Shown: one piece after another, positions 43,088 through 51,326 of the stretch
Position numbering within the stretch: position 1 is the stretch's first letter
Layout: each line of letters opens with the position of its first letter
From: Microbacterium pseudoresistens
GTDB lineage: Bacteria > Actinomycetota > Actinomycetes > Actinomycetales > Microbacteriaceae
DNA length: 64,000 bases
Reading direction: 5' to 3'
Assembly: GCF_013409745.1 (NCBI RefSeq)
Contig: NZ_JACCBH010000001.1
Coordinates: 1,426,001 to 1,490,000 of the forward strand
The notes under the pieces: generated by a model
Databases searched by the model: none
What the model was told of the DNA's origin: nothing
What the model saw: the letters and a program-made list of their open reading frames with translations, nothing else
Translations under genes and position numbers: made by a program

Positions 43088-43101
43088 GCGCGGCGCCGCG
43101 C
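43088..43101. terminator. Perfect 14-bp GC palindrome between convergent genes
   Basis: GCGCGGCGCCGCGC is a perfect palindrome between the stops of the LLM gene (+) and the PPOX-fold gene (-). It may act as a weak bidirectional terminator. Confidence 0.4.
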
Positions 43102-43108
43102 CCGGCGG

Positions 43109-43504
43109 TCAGTGCCCGATGACCTTCTCGATCGACATGACCAGGATCACCCGGTCGGCGGCATCTGCGGGGGCATCCGGGTTCGCATTGCCGTATCGCT
43201 TCGCGAGCTGCTGGTAGAACGCCCCTGTCGGGTCGGGTGTCGCCTCGGTCAGGCGACCGCGCACCTCGATGTACCGGTACGGGTTCTCCGGGTCGTAGAC
43301 GGTGAAGCTCATCGACGGGTTGCGCTGCAGGTTGCGGTACTTGGCGCGTCCGGTGGTGTGGGTGAAGCGGATCGTGCCGTCGACCAGCTCGAACCACATC
43401 GGGCTGGATTGGGCCGTGTCGTCGCGGCCGACGGTCGCCAGCACGCCGTACACCGGGCGCTCCAGAAGGTCGATCAGGGTGTCGGGGATCTCGGATGCGC
43501 TCAT
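43109..43504 (-). CDS. PPOX-class F420-dependent oxidoreductase
   Basis: 131-residue split-barrel protein of the pyridoxamine-phosphate-oxidase-like family. Family pattern: RPVYGVLATVGRDDTAQSSPMWFEL, IRFTHTTGRAKYRNLQRNPSMSF and YRYIEVRGRL, as in the actinobacterial F420-binding subgroup. It overlaps the end of the ABC ATPase gene by 4 bases on the same strand (start 43504, ATPase stop from 43501), so it is the last gene of the putative F420-0 transporter operon. Confidence 0.85.
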   Translation of the reverse strand: MSASEIPDTLIDLLERPVYGVLATVGRDDTAQSSPMWFELVDGTIRFTHTTGRAKYRNLQRNPSMSFTVYDPENPYRYIEVRGRLTEATPDPTGAFYQQLAKRYGNANPDAPADAADRVILVMSIEKVIGH

Positions 43505-44355
43505 GCGTCCGAGTGTATCGACGCCTCTTCGGGGGTGGGCGCGGAATCGAGCGGCGAGAACGCGATGAGCGGGGTGCCGTCCGCGGGATGGGCGACGACA
43601 TCGGCGCGCACGCCGTAGACGAGCTCGATCAGCGACGGTGTGAGCACCTCGGCAGGGGAGCTCGCGGCGACGACGCGTCCGGCGTCGAGCACGATCACGC
43701 GGTCGGCGTACCGTGCGGCGAGGCCGAGATCGTGCAGGGCGGCGAGCACGCCCATCCCGTTGTCGGCGAGCGCGCGCAGCAGCCCCAGAGCCTGCAGCTG
43801 CGCCCGGATGTCGAGATGGTTGGTCGGCTCGTCCACGAGCAGCAGGGCCGGATCCTGGGCGAGAGCCCGGGCGAGAAGGATGCGCTGGCGCTCGCCGCCC
43901 GAGAGCTGGGCGAAGCGGCGCCCGGCGAACTCCGCGGCACCGACGCGGGCGAGGGCGGATACGGCGATCTCCTCGTCCGCCTGCCCCGGACCCGCCAGTG
44001 CCGAGACGTGCGGTGTGCGACCGAGGAGGACCACCTCGCGCACCGTGAGATCCAGATCGGTGTCGGCCTGCTGCTCGACGAGCGCGGTGAAGCGCGCCCT
44101 GGCCTTGCGCCGCAGCCCGCGCGCGTCGCGGCCGTCGAGGAGCACGGCGCCGTCCGAGGGGGCGTCGATCGCGGCGATGACGTGCAGCAGAGACGACTTG
44201 CCCGCGCCGTTCGGGCCCACCAGGGCTGTGAGCGAGCCATCGGGCACGGTGCAGTCGATGCCGTCGATGAGCAGGCGCCCGCCCTTGCGGAGGGAGAGCG
44301 CGCGGGTGCGCAGTGGCGTCCTCACCTCGTCGCTTGCCGACCCGGCGTCCGTCAT
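43501..44355 (-). CDS. ABC importer ATPase, putative F420-0 transporter
   Basis: 284-residue FecE-type ATPase. Walker A GPNGAGKSS (about 47-55), signature LSGGERQR, Walker B LLLVDEPTNHLD and switch His in ALHDLGLAARYADR are all intact. It forms an operon with the FecCD-type permease (4-base overlap) and the binding protein. In a cassette described for F420-using actinobacteria (TIGR03868/03869/03873), the three are proposed to import F420-0. The position next to cofE, fgd and a PPOX F420 protein fits. A siderophore or cobalamin role is the alternative. Confidence 0.85.
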   Translation of the reverse strand: MTDAGSASDEVRTPLRTRALSLRKGGRLLIDGIDCTVPDGSLTALVGPNGAGKSSLLHVIAAIDAPSDGAVLLDGRDARGLRRKARARFTALVEQQADTDLDLTVREVVLLGRTPHVSALAGPGQADEEIAVSALARVGAAEFAGRRFAQLSGGERQRILLARALAQDPALLLVDEPTNHLDIRAQLQALGLLRALADNGMGVLAALHDLGLAARYADRVIVLDAGRVVAASSPAEVLTPSLIELVYGVRADVVAHPADGTPLIAFSPLDSAPTPEEASIHSDA

Positions 44356-45458
44356 CGGTTCCTCCGCGCACGGAGGACGAGCAGCGCCATGAACACCGGA
44401 CCGCCCAGCAGCGCCGTGACGATGCCGACGGGCAGCTCCCTCGGATCGAACAGCGTGCGCGCCAGCGTGTCGGCCCAGATCAGCACCACCGCGCCGGCGA
44501 GCGTCGACAGCGGAAGCAGCGCGCGGTGCCCGGGCCCGGCGATGAGCCGGACGGCGTGCGGGACGACGAGCCCGACGAAGCCGATCGACCCGCTCATCGC
44601 GACCAGGCATCCGGTGAGCAGCGCGGTCGCGCCCAGCAGCATCCAGCGGGCGCGCTCCACGGGGATGCCGAAGGATGCCGCCGAGCGGTCCCCGAAGGCG
44701 AACGCCTCGAGCGTCCCGGCACTCAGCAGCAGCGGAAGGCCGATCAGCGCGATCGCGCCGAGCGCGAGGAGCGCCGTGGGCCAGGTGACCCCCGCCAGCG
44801 AGCCGAGCAGCCAGCCGAGGATCTCGCGGTAGGTGTCGCCCGTGGCGCTCCAGAACACGACGAGGCTCGTCAGGGCGCTGAGCACGGCCGAGACGGCGAC
44901 CCCGGCGAGGATCGTGCGCGAGGTCGTCATCCGTCCGGCGACCCCGGCCACGAGCAGGGTGAGCAGCAGCGCGCCGACGGCACCGCCGAACGCGGCGACG
45001 GGCAGCGCCAGCGCGGCCCCGAGCACGATCACGATCACGGCACCGAACGACGCGCCCGACGAGAGGCCGAGCAGGTAGGGGTCGGCGAGCGGGTTGCGCA
45101 GCACCGCCTGCATGATCGCCCCGCAGATCGCCAGGCCCGCGCCGACCGCGGCCGCGCCGAGTACGCGCGGCATCCGCAGCTCCCACACGATGCCCTCGCG
45201 AAGAGGTGAGAGCGAGGATTCGCCGAGACCGAACCGAGCGAGGATGCTCCGCCACACGTCTGCGGGGGAGATGTCGGCGGGCCCCAGTGCCACGGCGACG
45301 ATGACGGAGAGGAGGAGCAGGCCGAGCAGCACGAGCGCCCAGCCGCCCGCCCGCGGCCGGCGTCGCGGGGCGCGCTCCGAGGCGCCTGCGTCGGCCGTTG
45401 CGAGGATGCCCTGCTCGCCACCAGGATTCACCGCAGACCGCCCCGCAACCGTCGTCAT
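44352..45458 (-). CDS. ABC importer permease (FecCD family), putative F420-0 transporter
   Basis: 368-residue permease with about nine to ten membrane helices, FecCD/BtuC type. A polar N-terminus of 38 residues precedes the first helix. Family motifs: PRVLGAAAVGAGLAICGAIMQAVLRNPLADPYLLGLSSGA and, near the C-terminus, GFVGLVVPHAVRLIAGPGHR and LPVGIVTALLGGPVF. It shares 4-base overlaps with both the ATPase gene and the binding-protein gene. Assignment to F420-0 rests on gene context and family resemblance. Confidence 0.87.
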   Translation of the reverse strand: MTTVAGRSAVNPGGEQGILATADAGASERAPRRRPRAGGWALVLLGLLLLSVIVAVALGPADISPADVWRSILARFGLGESSLSPLREGIVWELRMPRVLGAAAVGAGLAICGAIMQAVLRNPLADPYLLGLSSGASFGAVIVIVLGAALALPVAAFGGAVGALLLTLLVAGVAGRMTTSRTILAGVAVSAVLSALTSLVVFWSATGDTYREILGWLLGSLAGVTWPTALLALGAIALIGLPLLLSAGTLEAFAFGDRSAASFGIPVERARWMLLGATALLTGCLVAMSGSIGFVGLVVPHAVRLIAGPGHRALLPLSTLAGAVVLIWADTLARTLFDPRELPVGIVTALLGGPVFMALLVLRARRNR

Positions 45459-46456
45459 GGCGACGGCACCTCCGCCAACTGCGCGAGCAGGGTCTCGACG
45501 GCCTCGACGTTGCGCACGCCGGCCTCCGTCGTCGCGAAGGGGACGATGAGATAGCGACGGTTCACGACCGCCGGCAGCTGCGCGGTGGCGGGGTTGGCCT
45601 CCAGCACGCCGATCTTCTTCTCCGTCGATCCCCACGCGGAGTCCACGAGCACGATCACGTCGGGGTTCGTGTCGACCACGGTTTCCCAGCTCATGCTCGA
45701 CCACGTCTCGTCGATGTCCGCGGCGATGTTCGTCAGCCCCGCGGCATCCATGATCATCTGCGGAGCGCCGATCCCGCCGCCGACGAAGGGGGTGTCGCTG
45801 CCCGAGCTGAACCACAGGGCGCTTAGACCTCGGTTGTCGGGGGTGAGCGCATCTAGGCGTGCGCGCAGGTCGTCGATGAGCTCTGTTGCGGCGTCGGAGG
45901 CGTCGAAGATCGTACCCGCCTGGTCGATCTCGGCGAGCACGTCGTCGAAAGTCAGCGACTCGGGCTGGTAGCCGGGCTCCTGGCAGGCGGCGGGGGATAC
46001 ATAGGTGTTCACGCCCAGCGAGGCGAGCGTGCCGCGATCGCCCGCACCCTCGGCCGTGACGTTCGACTCCCACCCCGCGTAGACGAGGTCGGGCTCCAGA
46101 TCGAGCACGGCCTCTTGTCCCGGCACCTTCTCGTCGATCACCGGGATGCCGTCCGCGCGGTCCGCCCATTCCTCCGAGACGGGGCCGTCGGAGAACGCCG
46201 TGCCGATGAGTCGGTCCTGCAGACCGAGTGCGAGCATCATCTCGGTCGAGGTCGACTTGATCGCGAGCACGCGTTCGGGAGCGCGATCGAAGGTCACGGC
46301 GGTTCCGCAGTTGTCGACGGTGAGCGGGTACCCGGCCGTCGCGGGGGGCTCGGAAGCGGGTTCCGATGCGGTCGCGTCCGCCGTGCAGGCGGTGACGGCG
46401 AACGCGGCGCCGACGAGGGCGACGATGCCGAAGGAGCGGAGAAGGCGGTGGCGCAT
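45455..46456 (-). CDS. ABC importer substrate-binding lipoprotein, putative F420-0 binding
   Basis: 333-residue class III periplasmic-type binding protein (TroA/BtuF fold). The lipobox VTAC puts the acylated Cys at 24. The mature chain begins with an acidic linker, then YPLTVDNCGTAVTFDRAPERV. The blocks LEPDLVYAGWESN, PAACQEPGYQPESLTFDD and SSGSDTPFVGGGIGAPQMIMDAAGLTN are those I associate with the actinobacterial proposed F420-0-binding group rather than siderophore receptors. The start is ATG 46456, after AGGAG. An IdeR-like sequence lies about 80 bases upstream, which keeps an iron-related role open. Confidence 0.82.
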   Translation of the reverse strand: MRHRLLRSFGIVALVGAAFAVTACTADATASEPASEPPATAGYPLTVDNCGTAVTFDRAPERVLAIKSTSTEMMLALGLQDRLIGTAFSDGPVSEEWADRADGIPVIDEKVPGQEAVLDLEPDLVYAGWESNVTAEGAGDRGTLASLGVNTYVSPAACQEPGYQPESLTFDDVLAEIDQAGTIFDASDAATELIDDLRARLDALTPDNRGLSALWFSSGSDTPFVGGGIGAPQMIMDAAGLTNIAADIDETWSSMSWETVVDTNPDVIVLVDSAWGSTEKKIGVLEANPATAQLPAVVNRRYLIVPFATTEAGVRNVEAVETLLAQLAEVPSP

Positions 46457-46533
46457 GGCACTCCTGAACGCGAGTCGATGAAGGACAAGCGGCCAAGCTC
46501 CGGCCGGAATCACTCCGTCAATGAGGACGGGGC

Positions 46534-46550
46534 AAGGTCAGACTAACGGA
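46534..46550. promoter_or_regulatory. Weak DtxR/IdeR-like box upstream of ABC importer operon
   Basis: AAGGTCAGACTAACGGA resembles the core of the actinobacterial iron-regulator box (TTAGGTTAGGCTAACCTAA), matching 12 of 19 positions when aligned over the whole box. It lies about 80 bases before the binding-protein start on the minus strand. The match is partial, so it may be chance. Confidence 0.25.
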
Positions 46551-46574
46551 TGCTGGCAGCGGATGGCCGCTGGA

Positions 46575-47189
46575 TCAGCTCCGCTTCACCGGTTGACGAA
46601 GGATCGTGCGGAGCTTCTCGGGCGCCGAGCGACGGGGATCGCCGAGGTAGATCTCATGGTGCTTCCCTGTGGGGTGCAGCCCCTGAGCGGGGAGGAACTC
46701 GTCGTGCAGCCGCGCGAGCACGGGGCCCTCGTCGTCGTAGGGGCCGACGTGCAGCGTCTGCACGCACAGGCCCTCGTCGAGAGCCTCCAGGCGGATGCGG
46801 TCTATCGCCGGGGCGGTCCCCTTCGCGGCGGCGGTCGCCCGGGTCGTGTCGACATGGGCTGCGGTGATCCAGTCCGGCGTGAGGATCATCATCGTCCAGC
46901 TCCACTGCGACTTGTCGCGGTTCGCGGTGAAGACGCTCAGATCATCCGCCCACCACAGCCCCTCCAGCGGCATGACGGCGTAGTCGCGATCGAGTTCCTT
47001 CTTGCTGAAGAACTTCAGGCCGTACGCGAGGGGATACAGGCTCGCGAGCGCGTTGCCGTAGGCGGATGACGTGTTCGGATCTCCCGCCCCGTCGATCATC
47101 AGATACTGCAGCGGAGGGACGCTGATGACGTCGAAGCGTCCCTTCCGCGCGGAGTAGGCGGGAATCTCCTTCTTCAGATCCGTCTTCAC
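46575..47189 (-). CDS. GyrI-like small-molecule-binding domain protein
   Basis: 204-residue stand-alone GyrI-like (SOUL/effector-binding superfamily) protein. Typical segments: VISVPPLQYLMIDGAGDPN near the N-terminus, PLAYGLKFFSKKEL, YAVMPLEGLWWADD and the C-terminal GKHHEIYLGDPRRSAPEKLRTILRQPV. Such proteins bind hydrophobic compounds or hydrolyse cyclopropanoids in some cases; no role can be fixed here. The start is GTG 47189. A small hairpin (CAGCGG/CCGCTG, 46557-46572) lies just after its stop. Confidence 0.85.
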   Translation of the reverse strand: MKTDLKKEIPAYSARKGRFDVISVPPLQYLMIDGAGDPNTSSAYGNALASLYPLAYGLKFFSKKELDRDYAVMPLEGLWWADDLSVFTANRDKSQWSWTMMILTPDWITAAHVDTTRATAAAKGTAPAIDRIRLEALDEGLCVQTLHVGPYDDEGPVLARLHDEFLPAQGLHPTGKHHEIYLGDPRRSAPEKLRTILRQPVKRS

Positions 47190-47218
47190 GGTGCTGTCCC
47201 GTCTCTTGCTCCGCCCGG

Positions 47219-48412
47219 TCAGAGCCGTTCGATGATGGTGGCGTTGGCCATGCCGCCGCCTTCGCACATGGTCTGCAGTCCGTAGCGGCCGCCGGTGGCC
47301 TCCAGGTAGGAGAGCATCGTGCCGAGCAGGCGCGTGCCGGATGCGCCGAGGGGATGGCCGAGCGCGATGGCTCCGCCCCATGGGTTGAGCTTTGCGGGGT
47401 CGGCGTCGAACTCCGCGGCCCACGCGAGCGGCACGGGGGCGAACGCCTCGTTGACCTCGTAGGCGTCGAGGTCGCCGATGCCGAGGCCGGAGCGTTCGAG
47501 GATGCGCTGCGTGGCGGGGATCGGGCCGGTGAGCATGAGGAGGGGGTCGTCGCCGACGACGGCGAAGGAGTGGAATCGCGCCCGGGGGGTGAGCCCGAGG
47601 GCGAGCGCCTTCTCCTCGCTCATGATGAGCACGGCCGAGGCGCCGTCGGTGAGCGGCGAGGAATTGCCGGGCGTGATGCTCCACCCGATCTGCGGAAACC
47701 GCTCCGCGGCCGCATCCGTGTGGAAGGACGAGGGGAGCCCGGCGAGCTTCTCCGCCGTGGTGCCCGCCCGCACGGTCTCGTCGCGGGTGGCCGTACTCTC
47801 GGCACCATCGTCGGCGACCACCGGCACCGGGATCAGTTCGCGGGCGAACCGGCCCGCGTCGATCGCCTCGGCGGCGCGTTGGTGGGAACGGGCGGCGTAC
47901 TCGTCGAGGCGCTCGCGGTCCAGGCCCCACTTCGCGGCGATGAGCTCGGCCGAGACGCCTTGGTTCACGAGCCCTTCCGGGTAGCGCTCGCGCATCCTCG
48001 GCGACAGGGGCGAGCCGCCCTGGGCGGAGGATCCGAGCGGTACCCGGCTCATCGACTCGACGCCGCCGGCGATGACGACGTCATACGCGCCCGCGATCAC
48101 GCCCTGCGCGGCGAAGTGCGCGGCCTGCTGGCTCGAACCGCACTGCCGGTCGATCGTCGTGGCCGGCACGCGGTCGTCGAACCCGGCGGCGAGCACCGCC
48201 TGGCGGGCGATGTTGCTGCTCTGATCGCCGACCTGGCTCACGCATCCCAGCAGTACGTCGTCGATCTGTGTCGATTCCAGGCCGTTGCGCTCGAGCAGCG
48301 AGGTGAGCATGAGGGCGGCGAGGTCGACGGGGTGCACGTCCGAGAGTGCGCCGCCGGGCTTGCCGCGGCCGGAGGGAGTGCGTACGGCGTCGACGATGAC
48401 TGCGGTCTGCAT
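47219..48412 (-). CDS. Thiolase family protein (acetyl-CoA C-acyltransferase)
   Basis: 397-residue thiolase with catalytic Cys91 (DRQCGSSQQ), His in GGAIALGHPLGASG and second Cys in TMCEGGGMAN. The CGSSQQA motif and the overall sequence match the degradative (steroid/lipid FadA5-like) actinobacterial group, which cleaves 3-oxoacyl-CoA. ATG 48412 follows AAAGGA. Divergent from an acyl-CoA dehydrogenase across a 183-base region with a palindrome, so both are probably controlled together. Confidence 0.88.
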   Translation of the reverse strand: MQTAVIVDAVRTPSGRGKPGGALSDVHPVDLAALMLTSLLERNGLESTQIDDVLLGCVSQVGDQSSNIARQAVLAAGFDDRVPATTIDRQCGSSQQAAHFAAQGVIAGAYDVVIAGGVESMSRVPLGSSAQGGSPLSPRMRERYPEGLVNQGVSAELIAAKWGLDRERLDEYAARSHQRAAEAIDAGRFARELIPVPVVADDGAESTATRDETVRAGTTAEKLAGLPSSFHTDAAAERFPQIGWSITPGNSSPLTDGASAVLIMSEEKALALGLTPRARFHSFAVVGDDPLLMLTGPIPATQRILERSGLGIGDLDAYEVNEAFAPVPLAWAAEFDADPAKLNPWGGAIALGHPLGASGTRLLGTMLSYLEATGGRYGLQTMCEGGGMANATIIERL

Positions 48413-48545
48413 GGTGATCCTTTCGGCGTCTGCGACCAGTCTGCCCTTTCGGGGGAGGGCCGGCACGCGGATCCGCAGATACAAGGGCGCCCTAGTAAAT
48501 AACCGGAGGACCGTCTAATAATGTCATGATGTTCAGATACATCGG

Positions 48546-48570
48546 AGCGGATCACGCACAATGATCCGCT
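48546..48570. promoter_or_regulatory. Inverted repeat upstream of acyl-CoA dehydrogenase
   Basis: AGCGGATCA (48546-48554) and TGATCCGCT (48562-48570), a perfect 9-bp dyad with a 7-base spacer, 26 bases before the ATG at 48596. It lies in the divergent region shared with the thiolase gene. The rest of this 183-base gap holds an AT-rich stretch (48490-48540) that probably includes the promoters. Confidence 0.5.
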
Positions 48571-48595
48571 AGATCGCTATCAAAGAGGAGAACCG

Positions 48596-49741
48596 ATGAC
48601 CATCGTCACCACCTCCGACGAGCGCGCCGCCATCCTGGGCGCCGTGCGCGAGTTCGCCGAGACGGAACTCGCCCCGTACGCGATCGAGCGCGACGAGCAG
48701 CACCTCTTCCCGCGCGACACGCTGCATCGCGCCGGTGAGCTCGGGCTCGGCGGCATCTACGTGCGCGAGGAGTCCGGCGGCACCGGCCTTTCGCGCGTCG
48801 ACACGGTCGCGATCTTCGAGGAGCTCGCGAAGGGCGATCCGACGATCGCCGCCTTCCTCTCGATCCACAACATGGTCGCATGGATGATCGACACGTACGG
48901 CGACGACGCCCAGCGTGCGCGGTGGCTGCCGGCGCTCACCGCCATGGATCGGTTCGGCTCGTACTGCCTCACCGAGCCCGGCGCCGGATCCGACGCTGCC
49001 GCGATCGCGACCAGTGCGATCCGCGACGGCGACGAGTACGTGCTCACGGGAGTCAAGCAGTTCATCTCCGGGGCGGGCGAGGCCGCGGTCTACGTCGTCA
49101 TGGCGCGCACCTCGAACGACGGCGCGCGCGGTGTGACCGCGTTCCTCGTGCCGGCGGATGCGGCGGGCCTGAGCTTCGGCGCCCCGGAGAAGAAGATGGG
49201 CTGGCGTGCGCAGCCGACCCGGCAGGTGATCCTCGACGAGGTGCGCGTGCCGGCGGCGAACGTGCTGGGCGAGGCCGGGCGCGGATTCGGGATCGCCATG
49301 TCGGCGCTCAACGGCGGCCGTCTCAACATCGCCGCCTGTTCGCTGGGCGGTGCGCAGTGGGCGCTGGAGCGGTCCGCGGCCTACGTGCACGAGCGATTCA
49401 CCTTCGGCGAACCGCTGGCCGAGAAGCAGTCGATCGTGTTCGCCCTCGCCGACATGCGCACCGAGCTGCACGCCGCCCGCCTCATGGTGCGCGACGGTGC
49501 GGAGGCTGTTGACGAAGGCGCGGCTGATGCGGCGGCGCGCTGCGCCATGGCCAAGAGGTTCGCCACCGATGCCGGATTCGAGGTCGCCAACCGCGCCCTG
49601 CAGCTGCACGGCGGCTACGGATACCTGCAGGACTACGGCATCGAGAAGGTCGTGCGCGACCTGCGGGTGCACCAGATCCTCGAGGGCACGAACGAGATCA
49701 TGCGCCTGATCGTCGGGCGCGACACTCTCCGGGCCGCCTGA
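48596..49741 (+). CDS. Acyl-CoA dehydrogenase (isobutyryl/short-branched-chain type)
   Basis: 381-residue FAD-dependent acyl-CoA dehydrogenase. Diagnostic segments: YCLTEPGAGSDAAAI (FAD/substrate loop), GVKQFISGAGEA, QLHGGYGYLQDYGIEK and the C-terminal HQILEGTNEIMRLIVGR, which carries the catalytic Glu region. The similarity pattern is closest to isobutyryl-CoA or short-branched acyl-CoA dehydrogenases, which would fit valine/isobutyrate breakdown with the hydrolase at the window start; that link is inference. ATG 48596 after AGAGGAG. Confidence 0.9.
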   Translation: MTIVTTSDERAAILGAVREFAETELAPYAIERDEQHLFPRDTLHRAGELGLGGIYVREESGGTGLSRVDTVAIFEELAKGDPTIAAFLSIHNMVAWMIDTYGDDAQRARWLPALTAMDRFGSYCLTEPGAGSDAAAIATSAIRDGDEYVLTGVKQFISGAGEAAVYVVMARTSNDGARGVTAFLVPADAAGLSFGAPEKKMGWRAQPTRQVILDEVRVPAANVLGEAGRGFGIAMSALNGGRLNIAACSLGGAQWALERSAAYVHERFTFGEPLAEKQSIVFALADMRTELHAARLMVRDGAEAVDEGAADAAARCAMAKRFATDAGFEVANRALQLHGGYGYLQDYGIEKVVRDLRVHQILEGTNEIMRLIVGRDTLRAA

Positions 49742-49861
49742 CCCTCGACCGGCCTCCCGCAGCGCGGTTGTTCACGGGCCGTTCATCCGTCATGGACACG
49801 ATGTCGGCGTGACGGGGGATACTGGAGGGGTCGCGACGATGCGACGGAGAGAACGGCCACG

Positions 49862-50362
49862 ATGAACAGCACTGCGCACCGCGCCGGGCGCAGGTATGGC
49901 GACGGCATCCCTGACCTGCGGGTCGTCGAGAACCTCCCGGATGACGACGACCTGACGCTGTCCGAAGCCGACCGCCGCGAACTCGTGGCCTGGACGGTGG
50001 CGTGCGCGCAGCGTCTGCTGCCCTTGTTCGTCGCCCAGCGCCCCGATGATCGCCGGCCGCAGGAGGCGCTGGATGCGGCCTGGTCGTTCCTGCGCGGCGA
50101 GATGGGAATCGACGCCGTGCGCGAGCGCGCCTTCGCCTGCCATGCGGCCGCCCGCGAGGTCGATGATCCTGCTGCCGAAGCCGCCGCGCGCGTCTGCGGT
50201 CAGGCCGTCGCGGTGGCCCACATGGCCGGGCACAGCCGCCAGGTTCCGCGGCACACCGCCCGCGCGTTCCCCGGCAATCACGCGCGCCGCGACGAGGAGC
50301 TCGCCTGGCAGCGCAAGAGCATCCCGGCGCGCTTCGAGCAGTACGTGTACGACGGCGACTGA
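49862..50362 (+). CDS. Imm-5-like putative immunity protein
   Basis: 166-residue helical protein. The middle and C-terminal parts (RRPQEALDAAWSFLRGE, CHAAAREVDDPAAEAAARV and CGQAVAVAHMAGHSRQVPRH) match the actinobacterial Imm-5-like domain, annotated as a putative immunity protein from its occurrence in toxin loci. No toxin gene is next to it here, so it is an orphan or has another role. ATG 49862. The 120 bases before it hold no visible feature. Confidence 0.65.
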   Translation: MNSTAHRAGRRYGDGIPDLRVVENLPDDDDLTLSEADRRELVAWTVACAQRLLPLFVAQRPDDRRPQEALDAAWSFLRGEMGIDAVRERAFACHAAAREVDDPAAEAAARVCGQAVAVAHMAGHSRQVPRHTARAFPGNHARRDEELAWQRKSIPARFEQYVYDGD

Positions 50363-50393
50363 TATGTGACTGGTTTTGTCGAGGGGACAGGAA

Positions 50394-50428
50394 GAAGTGC
50401 CGCCGAGCTGGCTGGTTGGCGGCGCTTC
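50394..50428. terminator. Hairpin terminator between convergent genes
   Basis: GAAGTGCCGCC pairs with GGCGGCGCTTC (one G-T pair) around a 13-base loop, between the Imm-5-like gene (+) and the mutarotase-like gene (-). The rest of the 159-base gap shows nothing else. Confidence 0.65.
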
Positions 50429-50521
50429 TCCGTTCGGCCCGTCGGTCTTCGGTGTGCGGCGTGTCTGGTCTACTGAAGGCCCGTGCCAGATGAACCGGAT
50501 CGAGCAGGGGCTGTGTGCAGC

Positions 50522-51316
50522 TCACCGTCGGTACGACGTGATGGACAGCGTCCAGTCCCGAGGCACTCCCCGTCCTGCGGGGATCGTGGGCTGCGGACTG
50601 ATGACGGGTTCTCGCGCGTAGAGACCGTTGTCGTACCAGATGTGAAACTCTGGAATGACCCGACCGTCCCATTCCAGCGTGATCGCCTCGTCAACTCGGG
50701 AGAGGGTCAGCACTATCTGGGAGGGGCAGCTCTCGACTGCGATCTTCTTTCCCTCGCCTTTCGGGACGAGTGCAGAGAGCGAGGGAAGGACGACGCCGGT
50801 TCCATGTTTGCGGCAGTACGGCGCATCGCCGCAGCGCAAGGTGATATTGATAAGCGACTTGGCGACGAACTGAGGGTGTGCTGCCCAGAGTACGCGCGTG
50901 CTGGTTGCGCTGTCCGGGAACCGCGCGTGATAGGTGAGCCGCGATCGGTGCGGCAGCTCGCGGGTGACCTCACGGTGTAGCTCGCATCCCCGCAGGATCC
51001 AGGACCCTTGCGAGCGCTCTGGGCACTTCGTGGAGGACCTGTACTCGGCGTTCCAGGCCTGACCGTGGTCAGGGAATGCCTCGTTCTCGGGGTCCGCGGT
51101 CAGGCAGGGAAAGCACTCGTCCCATCCACCGAAGTCGGATGCATCGAGGAAACGTGAGCGTGAGGTCGTTCCGTCTCGGGAGTCCGCTTGGGGTGTCAGT
51201 AGCCAGTTCCCCGAACCAGAAGTGCGTACGGACGTGATCTTGCCGGACAGCGTCGGGTCGACGCTCACTGTCGATGGGGCGAAAGCAAGTGGCGGCCGGC
51301 TCTCACGACTCGTCAT
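50522..51316 (-). CDS. Aldose-1-epimerase-like (galactose mutarotase fold) protein
   Basis: 264 residues from ATG 51316; the frame is open to an ATG at 51379, which would overlap the upstream gene by 53 bases. It resembles galactose-mutarotase-like beta-sandwich proteins: FGGWDECFPC, then DHGQAWNAEY, and near the C-terminus PEFHIWYDNGLYAREPVISPQP. It presumably acts on the free sugar or sugar acid of this locus. Classical mutarotase catalytic His-His-Glu residues cannot be assigned with certainty. Last gene of the minus-strand arm of the LacI locus. Confidence 0.6.
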   Translation of the reverse strand: MTSRESRPPLAFAPSTVSVDPTLSGKITSVRTSGSGNWLLTPQADSRDGTTSRSRFLDASDFGGWDECFPCLTADPENEAFPDHGQAWNAEYRSSTKCPERSQGSWILRGCELHREVTRELPHRSRLTYHARFPDSATSTRVLWAAHPQFVAKSLINITLRCGDAPYCRKHGTGVVLPSLSALVPKGEGKKIAVESCPSQIVLTLSRVDEAITLEWDGRVIPEFHIWYDNGLYAREPVISPQPTIPAGRGVPRDWTLSITSYRR

Positions 51317-51326
51317 GAGAGAGGGC

